Assembly: GCF_900091465.1 (NCBI RefSeq)
Contig: NZ_FMHV01000002.1
Coordinates: 6,386,001 to 6,450,000, forward strand
Origin: Micromonospora rhizosphaerae
GTDB lineage: Bacteria; Actinomycetota; Actinomycetes; Mycobacteriales; Micromonosporaceae
Direction: 5' to 3'
DNA length: 64,000 nucleotides
The position numbers were made by a program, and so were the translations under genes. The notes below the pieces were generated by a model that saw only the letters and a program-made list of their open reading frames with translations, had not been told where the DNA came from and did not search any database. This document shows, piece by piece, positions 32,638 through 40,272 of the stretch; positions within the stretch are counted from its first letter, which is position 1; every line of letters starts with the position of its first letter.

Positions 32638-33351
32638 TCAGTGACCGGCGTTCTGGCCGCCGTCGACGTGCAGGATCTCGCCGGTGACGAAGGGCGCGGA
32701 CTCGAGGTAGACGACGGCGTCGACGATGTCGCTGGTCTCGCCCATCCGGCCGACCGGGTGCAGCCCGCCGTACGTGTCGTGGAACTCGACCGGGTGCATC
32801 GGGGTCTTGATGATGCCGGGCGCGACGGCGTTGACCCGGACTCCTCGGCCCGCGTACTCGATGGCCAGGGACTTCGTGGCGGAGCTGAGGCCACCCTTGG
32901 TCAACGACGCGAGCACGGACGGCACGTTGGAGTTGGGCTGGTCCACGAGGCTGGTGGTGATGTTGACGACGTGTCCCCCGCCGACGGCGAGCAGGTGCGG
33001 CAGGACACGCCGGGTGAGGTGGAAGAAGCCGGCGAGGTTGACCCCGGTGAGCAGGTCGAAATCCTCATCGGTGTAGTCGGTGAACGGCTTGGCGATGAAG
33101 GCCCCGGCGTTGTTCACGAGGGTGTCGATACGGCCGAAACGGTCCAACGCGGCGGCGATCACCCGATCCGCCGTGTCGGCGTCGGCAATGTCGCCCCGAA
33201 CGGTGACGATCTCCGGATCGTTGGCCTCACCGATCGAGCGTGAGGTCGCCACGACGCCGTACCCGAGCTTGCGGTACGCGTCCACGAGGCCGGCCCCGAT
33301 GCCCTGAGACGCACCGGTGATCACGGCGACCTTCTGTCCCTGACTGCTCAT
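32638..33351 (-). CDS. Short-chain dehydrogenase with altered active site
   Basis: A 237-residue SDR. ITGASQGIGAGLVDAYRKLG is the cofactor site, LVNNAGAF the structural NNAG motif, and VNITTSL supplies the catalytic Ser/Thr region. The usual Y-x-x-x-K reads A-S-L-T-K (in VPSVLASLTKGGL), so the catalytic Tyr is Ala. The rest (VRVNAVAPGIIKTPM) is intact. A non-catalytic or unusually substrate-assisted enzyme is possible. ATG 33351; divergent from TetR 33460, with operator-like sites between them. Confidence 0.88.
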   Translation of the reverse strand: MSSQGQKVAVITGASQGIGAGLVDAYRKLGYGVVATSRSIGEANDPEIVTVRGDIADADTADRVIAAALDRFGRIDTLVNNAGAFIAKPFTDYTDEDFDLLTGVNLAGFFHLTRRVLPHLLAVGGGHVVNITTSLVDQPNSNVPSVLASLTKGGLSSATKSLAIEYAGRGVRVNAVAPGIIKTPMHPVEFHDTYGGLHPVGRMGETSDIVDAVVYLESAPFVTGEILHVDGGQNAGH

Positions 33352-33402
33352 GACGTTCCTCTTCCTGACTGGCCGGAGCCCTTGTTGGCCCGGGCCCTGA
33401 TG

Positions 33403-33444
33403 ACCAGTAGACGACTGGTCGACAAAAAGCTAGCCGACCGGTCG
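33403..33444. promoter_or_regulatory. TetR operator pair
   Basis: CGACTGGTCG (33412-33421) and the perfect palindrome CGACCGGTCG (33435-33444) have centres 23 bp apart. ACCAGT/ACTGGT (33403-33419) forms an overlapping dyad. The sites lie between the SDR and TetR genes. Confidence 0.6.
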
Positions 33445-33459
33445 TGTATCGTCAAAGCC

Positions 33460-34077
33460 ATGGGACGGACTAGTGACGCGCGGAACAAGATCCTCGGTGC
33501 GGCCGCAACGCTGCTGGAACAGCGCGGATATTCGGCGCTGGGCGTGGCGGAGATCTGCGCGACGGCGGGCGTGCCGAAGGGCAGCTTCTACTACTTCTTC
33601 GAGTCCAAGCAGGCGCTCGCCCTCACCGTCATCGACGAGCACTGGGCGAGGCAGCGCCGGCAGTGGGAGGAACTGCTCAGCAGCGACCGCGACCCGTTGC
33701 GCCGCTTGCGGGACCTGTTCGAGGCCACCGAGGAGGTGCAACGCGCCGGGCAGGAGCAGGCCGGCCTCGTCGCCGGCTGCCTGTTCGGCAACCTGGCCCT
33801 CGAACTCAGCAACCAGGCGGAGGAGATCCGCCGCCGGCTCCAGGAGATCTTCGAGGCCCAGATCGACCTCATCGAGCGGATTGTCGTGGAGGCGAAGGAG
33901 CAGGGCCAGGCCGGCCCGTCGGTCGACGCCCGGGAGGCCGCCCGGTCCATCGTCGCCCAGATCGAGGGACGGGTCCTGCTCGCGAAGCTGCTCAACGATC
34001 CGGCCCAACTCGAGACGCTGTGGCGCAACTGCCTGAACCTGCTCCAGGTGCCGCCGCACGAGCGGCCGGCCGACTGA
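33460..34077 (+). CDS. TetR/AcrR-family repressor
   Basis: A 205-residue regulator. Residues 8-55 form the TetR DNA-binding domain (GYSALGVAEICATAGVPKGS and FYYFFESKQAL, the signature turn). The C-terminal ligand domain has NLALELSNQAEEIRRRLQ, as in the TetR_C_16/YxaF group. ATG 33460 is chosen because the upstream frame (from 33382) runs through the operators. It probably represses itself and the divergent SDR-tautomerase operon through the CGACYGGTCG palindromes, with an unknown inducer. Confidence 0.92.
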   Translation: MGRTSDARNKILGAAATLLEQRGYSALGVAEICATAGVPKGSFYYFFESKQALALTVIDEHWARQRRQWEELLSSDRDPLRRLRDLFEATEEVQRAGQEQAGLVAGCLFGNLALELSNQAEEIRRRLQEIFEAQIDLIERIVVEAKEQGQAGPSVDAREAARSIVAQIEGRVLLAKLLNDPAQLETLWRNCLNLLQVPPHERPAD

Positions 34078-34327
34078 ACGACCCCGGCGGAACGGGCTGT
34101 GCGGAGCCTCCGAACCATCGGAGAAACTCGCCACGGACGAACGCACGGAACGGGACGGGAGCATGCCCCCAGGTGTCCCCCTTGCGAATGAGCATCGGGC
34201 GATACGGCAGCGAGCCTGAATGCCGGCGAGGACGATCGACGGTGCGCCGGGCCATCCGTTGCCCAGCGACCGCGGCACGCAGTAGCGGGCAGAGCCGGTC
34301 GGTGCGATTGGCGAGGCAGGGGGCCAC

Positions 34328-35299
34328 GTGTCGAAAGTTCCGTATTCGGACGTTGCTGAGCGGGCGCGGAAGCTACCAACGGTCCCAGTGCCGCAGGCCG
34401 CCCTGGGTCCCGAGGTCCCCAAGGCCGGTTACGTCTTGGAGGAGATCGCCGACGGCGTGTTCTGGCTCAGTGAGGGCATGTACCAGATGATGTTCGTGGT
34501 CACGGACGAAGGTGTTGTCGCCGTCGACGCGCCACCCACCCTCGGCCACAACATTCTCCGCGCAATCCGCAGCGTGACCAGCCGCCCCATCACCCAGGTC
34601 GTCTACAGCCACCAGCACTCCGACCACGTCGGCGCCATCTCGGTCTACCCCGAGGACGTACCACGCTATGCCCACCGCATCACAGCGCAACGACTCGCGC
34701 TGCTCGGCGACCCCAACCGTCCCCCGCCGACACACGTGTTCGACGACACCCTGACGATCGAAGCGGGAAACCACAGCCTCCAACTCGACTACAAGGGCCC
34801 CAACCACGCCGAGGGAAACATCTTCATCTACGCCCCGACACAACGCGTCCTGATGCTCGTGGACGTGATCTTCCCCGGCTGGGTCCCGTTCTCCAACCTC
34901 GCGGTCTCCGCGAACATCCCCGGCTTCGTCAACGCCCAGGAACAGACCCTCGAATACCCCTTCGAGAAGCTCGTCGGCGGACACGTCACCCGGCCCGGCA
35001 CCCCGGACGACGTCAGGACCCAAATCGAATACGTGCAAGACCTGCGCTCCACCACCGAGGCAGCGCTCTCCTCGGTTGACTTGGAGAAGATTCTGACCCC
35101 GGTTGACGCCACCAACGCCTGGGCCATCTTCAGGGCCTACCTCGACGCCGTGGCCGCCCAAGCCGCCGATGAACTCGTTCCGCGTTGGAGCCAACGTTTG
35201 GGCGGTGCCGACATATTTACCCTGCCGAACGCGTGGGCAATGGCCGAAGCCCTACGGCTGGACTACGGCAGCATGGGCCCGTTTGGCATCGCGCCTTGA
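34328..35299 (+). CDS. MBL-fold metallo-hydrolase
   Basis: A 323-residue metallo-beta-lactamase-fold enzyme. The metal motif H-x-H-x-D-H is at residues 95-100 (SHQHSDHVG). Further ligands lie in GPNHAEGN (His about 160) and DVIFPG. A long C-terminal helical extension (about 210-320) is typical of the alkyl-sulfatase/hydrolase-like or quorum-quenching-like branch, but no function can be fixed. GTG 34328 has only weak ribosome-site evidence. No operon partner. The 250-bp gap before it (34078-34327) shows no gene. Confidence 0.87.
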   Translation: MSKVPYSDVAERARKLPTVPVPQAALGPEVPKAGYVLEEIADGVFWLSEGMYQMMFVVTDEGVVAVDAPPTLGHNILRAIRSVTSRPITQVVYSHQHSDHVGAISVYPEDVPRYAHRITAQRLALLGDPNRPPPTHVFDDTLTIEAGNHSLQLDYKGPNHAEGNIFIYAPTQRVLMLVDVIFPGWVPFSNLAVSANIPGFVNAQEQTLEYPFEKLVGGHVTRPGTPDDVRTQIEYVQDLRSTTEAALSSVDLEKILTPVDATNAWAIFRAYLDAVAAQAADELVPRWSQRLGGADIFTLPNAWAMAEALRLDYGSMGPFGIAP

Positions 35300-35716
35300 G
35301 TCGTTCACCGACCGCGCACTGGCCACGCGGCGCGAACCCCCCGCGGACGGTACGCCGTCTTGCGCCACCCTGTTTTTGATCTTGTTGGCAACGGCGTCCG
35401 CGACATCGTGTGCAGTTCCTTCGTGACGCTCTGGTAGGTGTCGCGGGTAGGGGTCGTCGTGGAGTGGCCGAGTTGCTCGGAGAGGAAACAGCCATGCCCG
35501 CCGCTTTCTGGCGTCAGGGTCCAGGGCGTGTGAGGGGGCGCATTGGTTACTCCGCTGCGGCCTGTCAGCAGGAGAGCGTCCAGGTCGACCGCGCCGGGCC
35601 GCCGAGTACTCCGTCGCCGGCCTCCTCGCCCTGGGTCGCCCTGCTCGGGCTCCGCAGAGCCAGCAAGCACACCTCCGCTCGGGTGTTCAGCGACTCTTCC
35701 GGAAGGAGATCAACCC
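35300..35716 (-). pseudogene. Tyrosine-recombinase (phage integrase) tail remnant
   Basis: On the minus strand about 35401-35490 reads LSEQLGHSTTTPTRDTYQSV, the standard end of actinobacterial integrases where the Tyr of DTYQSV is the catalytic nucleophile. The upstream part has no coherent integrase sequence and the downstream part runs into unrelated DNA. So only the last 30 or so residues survive, marking a former site-specific element. The rest of the 417-bp gap holds no gene. Confidence 0.6.
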
Positions 35717-36622
35717 ATGGTTGACAGAGACCTTGTTCTCATCCCCGGCCCCGGTGGGGTGGGCCGCGCCGTCCTCGACCAACTGCGCGCGCATGACGTG
35801 CCGGTGCGCGCGATGGTCCGCCGCGACGACGATCGTGCGGCTGAGTTGCGTGCACTCGGCGCGGATGTCGTCCTCGGTGATCTGACCCGACCCGAGAGCG
35901 TCGCGGCCGCGCTGGAGGGTGTCGGACGGATGTACTTCGCGATGCCCGTGTCGCCGGACCATCTGCTGGCGGCGACCGTGGTGGCCACCGTGGCGCGGGA
36001 GCACGGGGAACTGGCGGGCCTGATCGGCATGTCGCAGTTGACGGTGTCGCAGATGACCGCCACCAGCACCGCCGAGTCACACCATCAGCGGCTGCACTGG
36101 CTGGCCGAGCAGGTACTGAACTGGTCGGGCCTGCCGGTGGTGCACATCCGGCCGACGTCGTTCCTGGACAATCCGCTGTTCACCACGCTGGCGGCGCGGT
36201 CGATCCGGGAGAACGGCACGGTCGCGCTGCCTTTCGGCACCGGGCGCACCTCGCCGGTCGCCGTGGACGACGTCGCCCGGGTGGTCGCCACCGTGCTCCG
36301 CGACCCGGCTCCGCACATCGGGCAGGTCTACGAGCTGACCGGGCCACGCACCGTCGACATGACGCAGGTGGCCGAGGAGTTCTCCCGGGCACTAGGGCGT
36401 CCGGTGTCCTATATAGACCTGCCGCTGGACCGGTGGCGGTCCGAGGTGCTCGCGATGGTTGGCCTGCCGCCACACACCGAACAGCACATCGCCACCATGG
36501 CCCGCCTGCACCGTGAGAACCGCTACGACCGCGCGTCCAACGACGTCGAACGCGTGACGGGCGTACCCGCCCAGACGATCGAGGCGTTCGTGGCCGCTCG
36601 CAGGGACTTCTACCTGGGCTGA
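35717..36622 (+). CDS. NmrA-like NAD(P)H-binding oxidoreductase
   Basis: A 301-residue protein of the NmrA/HSCARG family. N-terminal LIPGPGGVGRAVLDQLRAHD is a variant GxxGxxG motif (G-P-G-G-V-G). It is followed by VRAMVRRDDDRAAELRALGA and ADVVLGDLTRPESV, typical of this class, and PTSFLDNPLF with DVARVVATVL. Likely an NADPH sensor or a quinone-type reductase. ATG 35717 has AAGGAGAT eight bases before it. It stands alone beside the integrase remnant. Confidence 0.88.
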   Translation: MVDRDLVLIPGPGGVGRAVLDQLRAHDVPVRAMVRRDDDRAAELRALGADVVLGDLTRPESVAAALEGVGRMYFAMPVSPDHLLAATVVATVAREHGELAGLIGMSQLTVSQMTATSTAESHHQRLHWLAEQVLNWSGLPVVHIRPTSFLDNPLFTTLAARSIRENGTVALPFGTGRTSPVAVDDVARVVATVLRDPAPHIGQVYELTGPRTVDMTQVAEEFSRALGRPVSYIDLPLDRWRSEVLAMVGLPPHTEQHIATMARLHRENRYDRASNDVERVTGVPAQTIEAFVAARRDFYLG

Positions 36623-36817
36623 GCCGGTGCGGCCGCGGTCAGCCAGGCAAATGCCCGGCATCGGCTTGGGAATCGCGTTGATCTTTACTGAGCGTCACCC
36701 AGGGCCGCCATCTGTCGGCATGTAGCGGCCGGTCGCGTCGGGGTGTCATCCGACGTCATGCGGGCTGGTGAGGCTCGTTTAGGGCTGGTGCGGTCGGGGC
36801 ACGGTTGCGACTCCTGC

Positions 36818-37603
36818 CTACGTTGGGTCGCCTGGAAAGCCAGACTCCACCTGCTGAGGTACGTCCTCGTGTGCAATCCGGTCGGTCGGCCGGGATCGCT
36901 GGGCCACGTGCCACTTTAAGAGAAAGACCCGCAACGTCGCACGAACGAGGCGCTCAAAACCCCCGCTTCGATCTCGAGTCGATGGAGTGGGCCACCCCTG
37001 CTGACTGTAAGCGGCGTAGGTATTCGACAAGGCAAGGAGCATCTCGCAGGCTGCTATTACTAAGAACCATCCGGCGCCTAGGATGAATAGCGCATCCAGT
37101 GACGCTAGAGCCCAGTGCCACACGCGGAATGCGGTGACAACGCTTAGCGTCGCCGAGACTGCAAATGCTCCACCTAGCGCAACCAGCATCAGGTGGCCGA
37201 TGCTGTACGAACGCGAATCACCGACTTCAGCATCGTCAGGAAGAGTCCACCCTTCCAACGCTCCACGCGCCGGCAGCATATCCTTCAGCCGCATTTGCAA
37301 ACAGTGTCGACGCGCGGCGAGCATCTGCATGTCTCCTAGTTGATGCAGTTGATAGGCAGCAATCACGGTTAGCGCGAATGGCAGCACAATCGAGACGGTA
37401 TCTTTGCCGAATGCAACGGCCAGCGACAAGCCGGCGATAAGGACGGCGAGATTTCGCTCGAAGGTATTTAGGAGTTCCCGTTGCTGTTGTCGAGTGAGCA
37501 TATAGTCCTCACGGAGGACATCTCGAACGAACTCACGATGATCCGTTGATTCGGAAGCAACTTCCTCGCGCATCCTCGCAGCCCTATCGCCGGAATTCGC
37601 CAT
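36818..37603 (-). CDS. Four-helix membrane protein of unknown function
   Basis: A 261-residue protein unlike its neighbours in composition: GC is lower and third positions are mixed. A charged N-terminal helix region (residues 1-48, STDHREFVRDVLREDYML) is followed by two pairs of transmembrane helices (about 50-90 and 135-195, NLAVLIAGLSLAVAF and ALGGAFAVSATLSVV) and a basic cytoplasmic tail. ATG 37603 gives MANSGDRAARMREE. Composition suggests horizontal transfer. The arrangement resembles small putative pore-forming effectors, but no partner gene or motif supports that. Confidence 0.6.
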   Translation of the reverse strand: MANSGDRAARMREEVASESTDHREFVRDVLREDYMLTRQQQRELLNTFERNLAVLIAGLSLAVAFGKDTVSIVLPFALTVIAAYQLHQLGDMQMLAARRHCLQMRLKDMLPARGALEGWTLPDDAEVGDSRSYSIGHLMLVALGGAFAVSATLSVVTAFRVWHWALASLDALFILGAGWFLVIAACEMLLALSNTYAAYSQQGWPTPSTRDRSGGFERLVRATLRVFLLKWHVAQRSRPTDRIAHEDVPQQVESGFPGDPT

Positions 37604-37655
37604 CGCTATCAGGCTGACACAGCGGGACAAGTGCCTGAGCTGGCAGCTTGGCCGC

Positions 37656-37983
37656 ATGACCAGCCCCGAAGCCGACCCCGAACGACAGTTCCTCGACCTC
37701 AGCGAAGGCAGCCCCGGCCTGGCCAAGCTGCTCCACGCCAGTCTCATGCACCTTCGGGGACGGCGTCGCCGGCGACGGCCTCCAGGAGATGGCCCGTGAC
37801 GTCCTCGCCGGCCACACCGGCCTCCGTCAGATCGCCGCGACCGACGCCTACGGTGCGATGCTCCTCGACCGGTTCCACCGCTTCAACGAGTGGGAACAGA
37901 ACCTCGACCCAGATGAGCGCCGGCGTCTGGCCGCCGACGCGATCGCCGTAGCGTCTGAGTACGACGTCCCGGACCAGTGGTAA
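37656..37983 (+). pseudogene. Frameshifted small hypothetical gene
   Basis: ATG 37656 gives MTSPEADPERQFLDLSEGSP in one frame up to LMHLR. The continuation DGVAGDGLQEMARDVLAGHT and on to the TAA at 37981 lies one frame away. Removing one G from the GGGG run at 37756-37759 restores a single 108-residue protein. Either a natural slip or a sequencing error. Function unknown; the restored protein is acidic, helical and without membrane segments. Confidence 0.7.
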
Positions 37984-38165
37984 ACCAGACCAGCGACCGC
38001 TTCTGTGTGAACGCGGATGCCCGTCACCGTTGGATGCCCGCGGATGCCGTTCTGTGTTGCCGAGCGCAGCGTCCGTGCTGACCTGTGTCGTCCGCTTCCG
38101 GTCACTGCTGTCGCCTTCGCTGCCTCCTGGCTGCCTCACTCCAGCGGGCTGGGCATAATGCGGCG

Positions 38166-38459
38166 GTGAACGACAGCCGGAGCGCCCAACCGGCCCCGAC
38201 GGTGTGGGTCTTCCATGGCGAGGGGGCGCGCTTCGCGTCTGGTGTCTTCGCTTCCCGGGCCGACGGGCTTGACTGGGTGGCTCAGCACCGTCTCACCGGC
38301 ATCCTCAGCGAATATCCCCTCGGGGAGGGCTGCTACGACTGGGCCTTGGCCCGGGGCCGGTTCCGGCCAAGCAAGCCACACCACGGCAAGCCCGGCCATG
38401 TTGCCGAGTTCTCCCCCAGCCTGGATCACGTCCACGTCACCGACGGCGCAACGGACTAG
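38166..38459 (+). CDS. DUF7710-domain protein
   Basis: A 97-residue protein. VWVFHGEGARFASGVFASRA near the start and ILSEYPLGEGCYDWALARG with SPSLDHVHVTDG at the end match the DUF7710 pattern, a small family of unknown function that often occurs alone or near immunity-like genes. GTG 38166 is used; the frame upstream is open but lacks bias. It overlaps the end of a doubtful minus-strand frame (38456) by 4 bp. Confidence 0.72.
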   Translation: MNDSRSAQPAPTVWVFHGEGARFASGVFASRADGLDWVAQHRLTGILSEYPLGEGCYDWALARGRFRPSKPHHGKPGHVAEFSPSLDHVHVTDGATD

Positions 38460-38893
38460 ACGCTACCTTCGGGCCGCCGCACCCGGCTAATACCTGCCAG
38501 CCGCCGTAGCCGGCGCACCGCCTTGGCTACTTGCTGTCGGCAGCTAACATCGCCGCCGCCCTGGCTGCTCTGAGTCCAGGGGGCCTCGTACGCGCCCGAT
38601 CGCTGACTCGTCACATGCGCCGAGTTGCGCAAAGTTCTCCCGCGCTCGTCTCCGCCGATCGGACCAACCGTCTCAAGCTTCGACGGTGCCCTGGCACGTT
38701 CCATCTCGCCCCGGGACTGACGCCACTGCCGCAGCAGCTCGTCATGACGCCCGGCGACCAGAACCCGCGACAGCCCCAACTCCTCCCCGCTGCTCATCTT
38801 GAGCACGTACACGTTCACCGCCGCGTCCGGGGTCGCCTCACCACGCTCCGCTTCGGCTTGCCGGAGGACAGCCCACGACACCGGCACGGCCAC
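38456..38893 (-). CDS. Possible hypothetical protein
   Basis: A 145-residue frame from GTG 38893. The first half (ATPDAAVNVYVLKMSSGEEL and GLSRVLVAGRHDELLRQW) reads like a real domain, with a beta-strand then helix. The second half is Arg/Ser-rich and disordered. No family recognised and the third-position bias is weak. It may be a partly decayed gene of the accessory region. Confidence 0.35.
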   Translation of the reverse strand: MAVPVSWAVLRQAEAERGEATPDAAVNVYVLKMSSGEELGLSRVLVAGRHDELLRQWRQSRGEMERARAPSKLETVGPIGGDERGRTLRNSAHVTSQRSGAYEAPWTQSSQGGGDVSCRQQVAKAVRRLRRLAGISRVRRPEGSV

Positions 38894-39015
38894 GATCCCG
38901 GTACATAGCTCGGCGAGGCATTCGGCTCCGACGGCTGATGTCAGAAATGGATGTCAGGTACCGTGCGGGCCGCAAATGCAACCCGGCGCGGCGCGGGTCT
39001 TCCCTGGTCATGTGG

Positions 39016-39090
39016 TGGTGGGCGCGGCAGGTTTCGAACCTGCGACCCCCCGCTTGTAAGGCGGGTGCTCTCCCACTGAGCTACGCGCCC
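39016..39090 (-). tRNA. tRNA-Val (anticodon TAC)
   Basis: Minus-strand cloverleaf: acceptor GGGCGCG with CGCGCCC, D-arm TAGCTCAGTGGGAGAGCA, anticodon stem CCCGC/GCGGG with loop CTTACAA (anticodon TAC), T-arm GCAGGTTCGAACCTGC, discriminator A and an encoded CCA (39016-39018). A known attachment-site type for integrative elements; an integrase remnant lies 3.5 kb away. Confidence 0.97.
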
Positions 39091-39172
39091 GGAACGCCCG
39101 TACGGCGGGCCGGAGACCGGCAAGCTTACCTGCCGGCCGCCGACCCGGTCGAACGGCGTGCCTGGGGTGGGA

Positions 39173-39640
39173 TCAGGCGGCCACGGTCTCGGTGAGCGCC
39201 TTGCGCCAGCCCTCCTGGTCCCGCGGCTCGCCCGGCATGTTCATCTCGGCGAACCGGACCACGCCGGCCTTGTCGATCACGAACGTGCCCCGGTTGGCGA
39301 TGCCCGCGACGTCGTTGAAGACGCCGTACGCCTGGGCGACCGCGCCGTGCGGCCAGAAGTCGGCCAGCAGCGGGAACTGGTAGCCCTCCCGGTCGGCCCA
39401 GATCTTGTGGGCGTAGACCGAGTCGACGCTGACCGTCAGCACCTGGACATCGTCGTTGACGTACTCGTTGAGGTTGTCCCGCACCTCGCACAGCTCACCC
39501 TGGCAGATGCCGGTGAAGGCCAGCGGGTAGAAGACCAGCAGCACCGTGCGCTTGCCGCGGAAGTCCGAGAGCCGGACCTCCTGGTTGTTCTGGTCCTTGA
39601 GCACGAAGTCGGGCGCCTCGGCGCCAACCTCGATGGGCAT
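39173..39640 (-). CDS. AhpE-like peroxiredoxin
   Basis: A 155-residue thiol peroxidase. P39LAFTGIC46 holds the peroxidatic Cys46 in the PxxxTxxC motif, with a second Cys51 five residues on. AHKIWADREGYQFPLLADF and a conserved Arg near residue 110 (GIANRGTFVI) complete the site. AhpE reduces hydrogen peroxide and peroxynitrite. ATG 39640. It is 83 bp from DUF3052 on the same strand, a common actinobacterial pairing next to aceE. Confidence 0.93.
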   Translation of the reverse strand: MPIEVGAEAPDFVLKDQNNQEVRLSDFRGKRTVLLVFYPLAFTGICQGELCEVRDNLNEYVNDDVQVLTVSVDSVYAHKIWADREGYQFPLLADFWPHGAVAQAYGVFNDVAGIANRGTFVIDKAGVVRFAEMNMPGEPRDQEGWRKALTETVAA

Positions 39641-39723
39641 GCGAGCTCCTTGGGTCGAGTCTGCAGGTCGCCTCAGCCTGCCACACCCGGCGGCGGGCGC
39701 CGCCGGGCCATGGGCTGCTCGGG

Positions 39724-40161
39724 CTACTTCCTGCCCTTGGACCCGCGCCGGAGCACGAGGCGAGCGCCGCTCCAGTCCCGACCCGCGTTGATCGTGGACG
39801 TCTGCTGGAGGCCAGCGGTCTGTGCGCTCTCGGCGACCTCGCTCGGCTCGACGTGGCCCTCCCGCCCGGCCTTGGGCGTCAGCAGCCACACCACGCCGTT
39901 GTCGGCCAGCGGCCCGAGGGCGTCGACGAGGAGCTCGAAGAGGTCACCGTCGCCGTCCCGGTACCAAACGAGCACCGAGTCGACCACCTCGTCGGTGTCC
40001 TCGTCGACCAGCTCTCCAACCCGGTCGGTCAGGGCGTCCCGGAGATCCTGGTCGACGTCGTCGTCGTACCCCATCTCCATGACGACCATCCCCGGCTCGA
40101 TCCCGAACCGGTCCGCCAGGCTGCGTACCCCGTCGGCGGCCTGACCAGCGGTCGCGCTCAC
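39724..40161 (-). CDS. DUF3052 protein
   Basis: A 145-residue acidic protein: DRFGIEPGMVVMEMGYDDDV, then VDSVLVWYRDGDGDLFELL and LTPKAGREGHVEPSEVAESA. This is DUF3052, a conserved actinobacterial family (in Streptomyces beside aceE) with a SAM-methyltransferase-like beta-sheet but no catalytic motif. The GTG at 40161, with GGAGG nine bases upstream, is preferred to the ATG at 40179. Function unknown. Confidence 0.9.
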   Translation of the reverse strand: MSATAGQAADGVRSLADRFGIEPGMVVMEMGYDDDVDQDLRDALTDRVGELVDEDTDEVVDSVLVWYRDGDGDLFELLVDALGPLADNGVVWLLTPKAGREGHVEPSEVAESAQTAGLQQTSTINAGRDWSGARLVLRRGSKGRK

Positions 40162-40272
40162 TGTCGCGTGCCTCCTCATCTCATCCCTGCTCGCGGCGTC
40201 CTACGGCGCCGTCGGGCCCAGTCCACACAGTTGCGGCCCCCCGCGCAAGTGGCGCACCGGGTGGAACGGAAT

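Noticed and set aside
38938..39195. Frame reading VSNLRPPACKAGALPLSYAP
   Set aside because: A well-known false protein from the antisense strand of a tRNA, here tRNA-Val.
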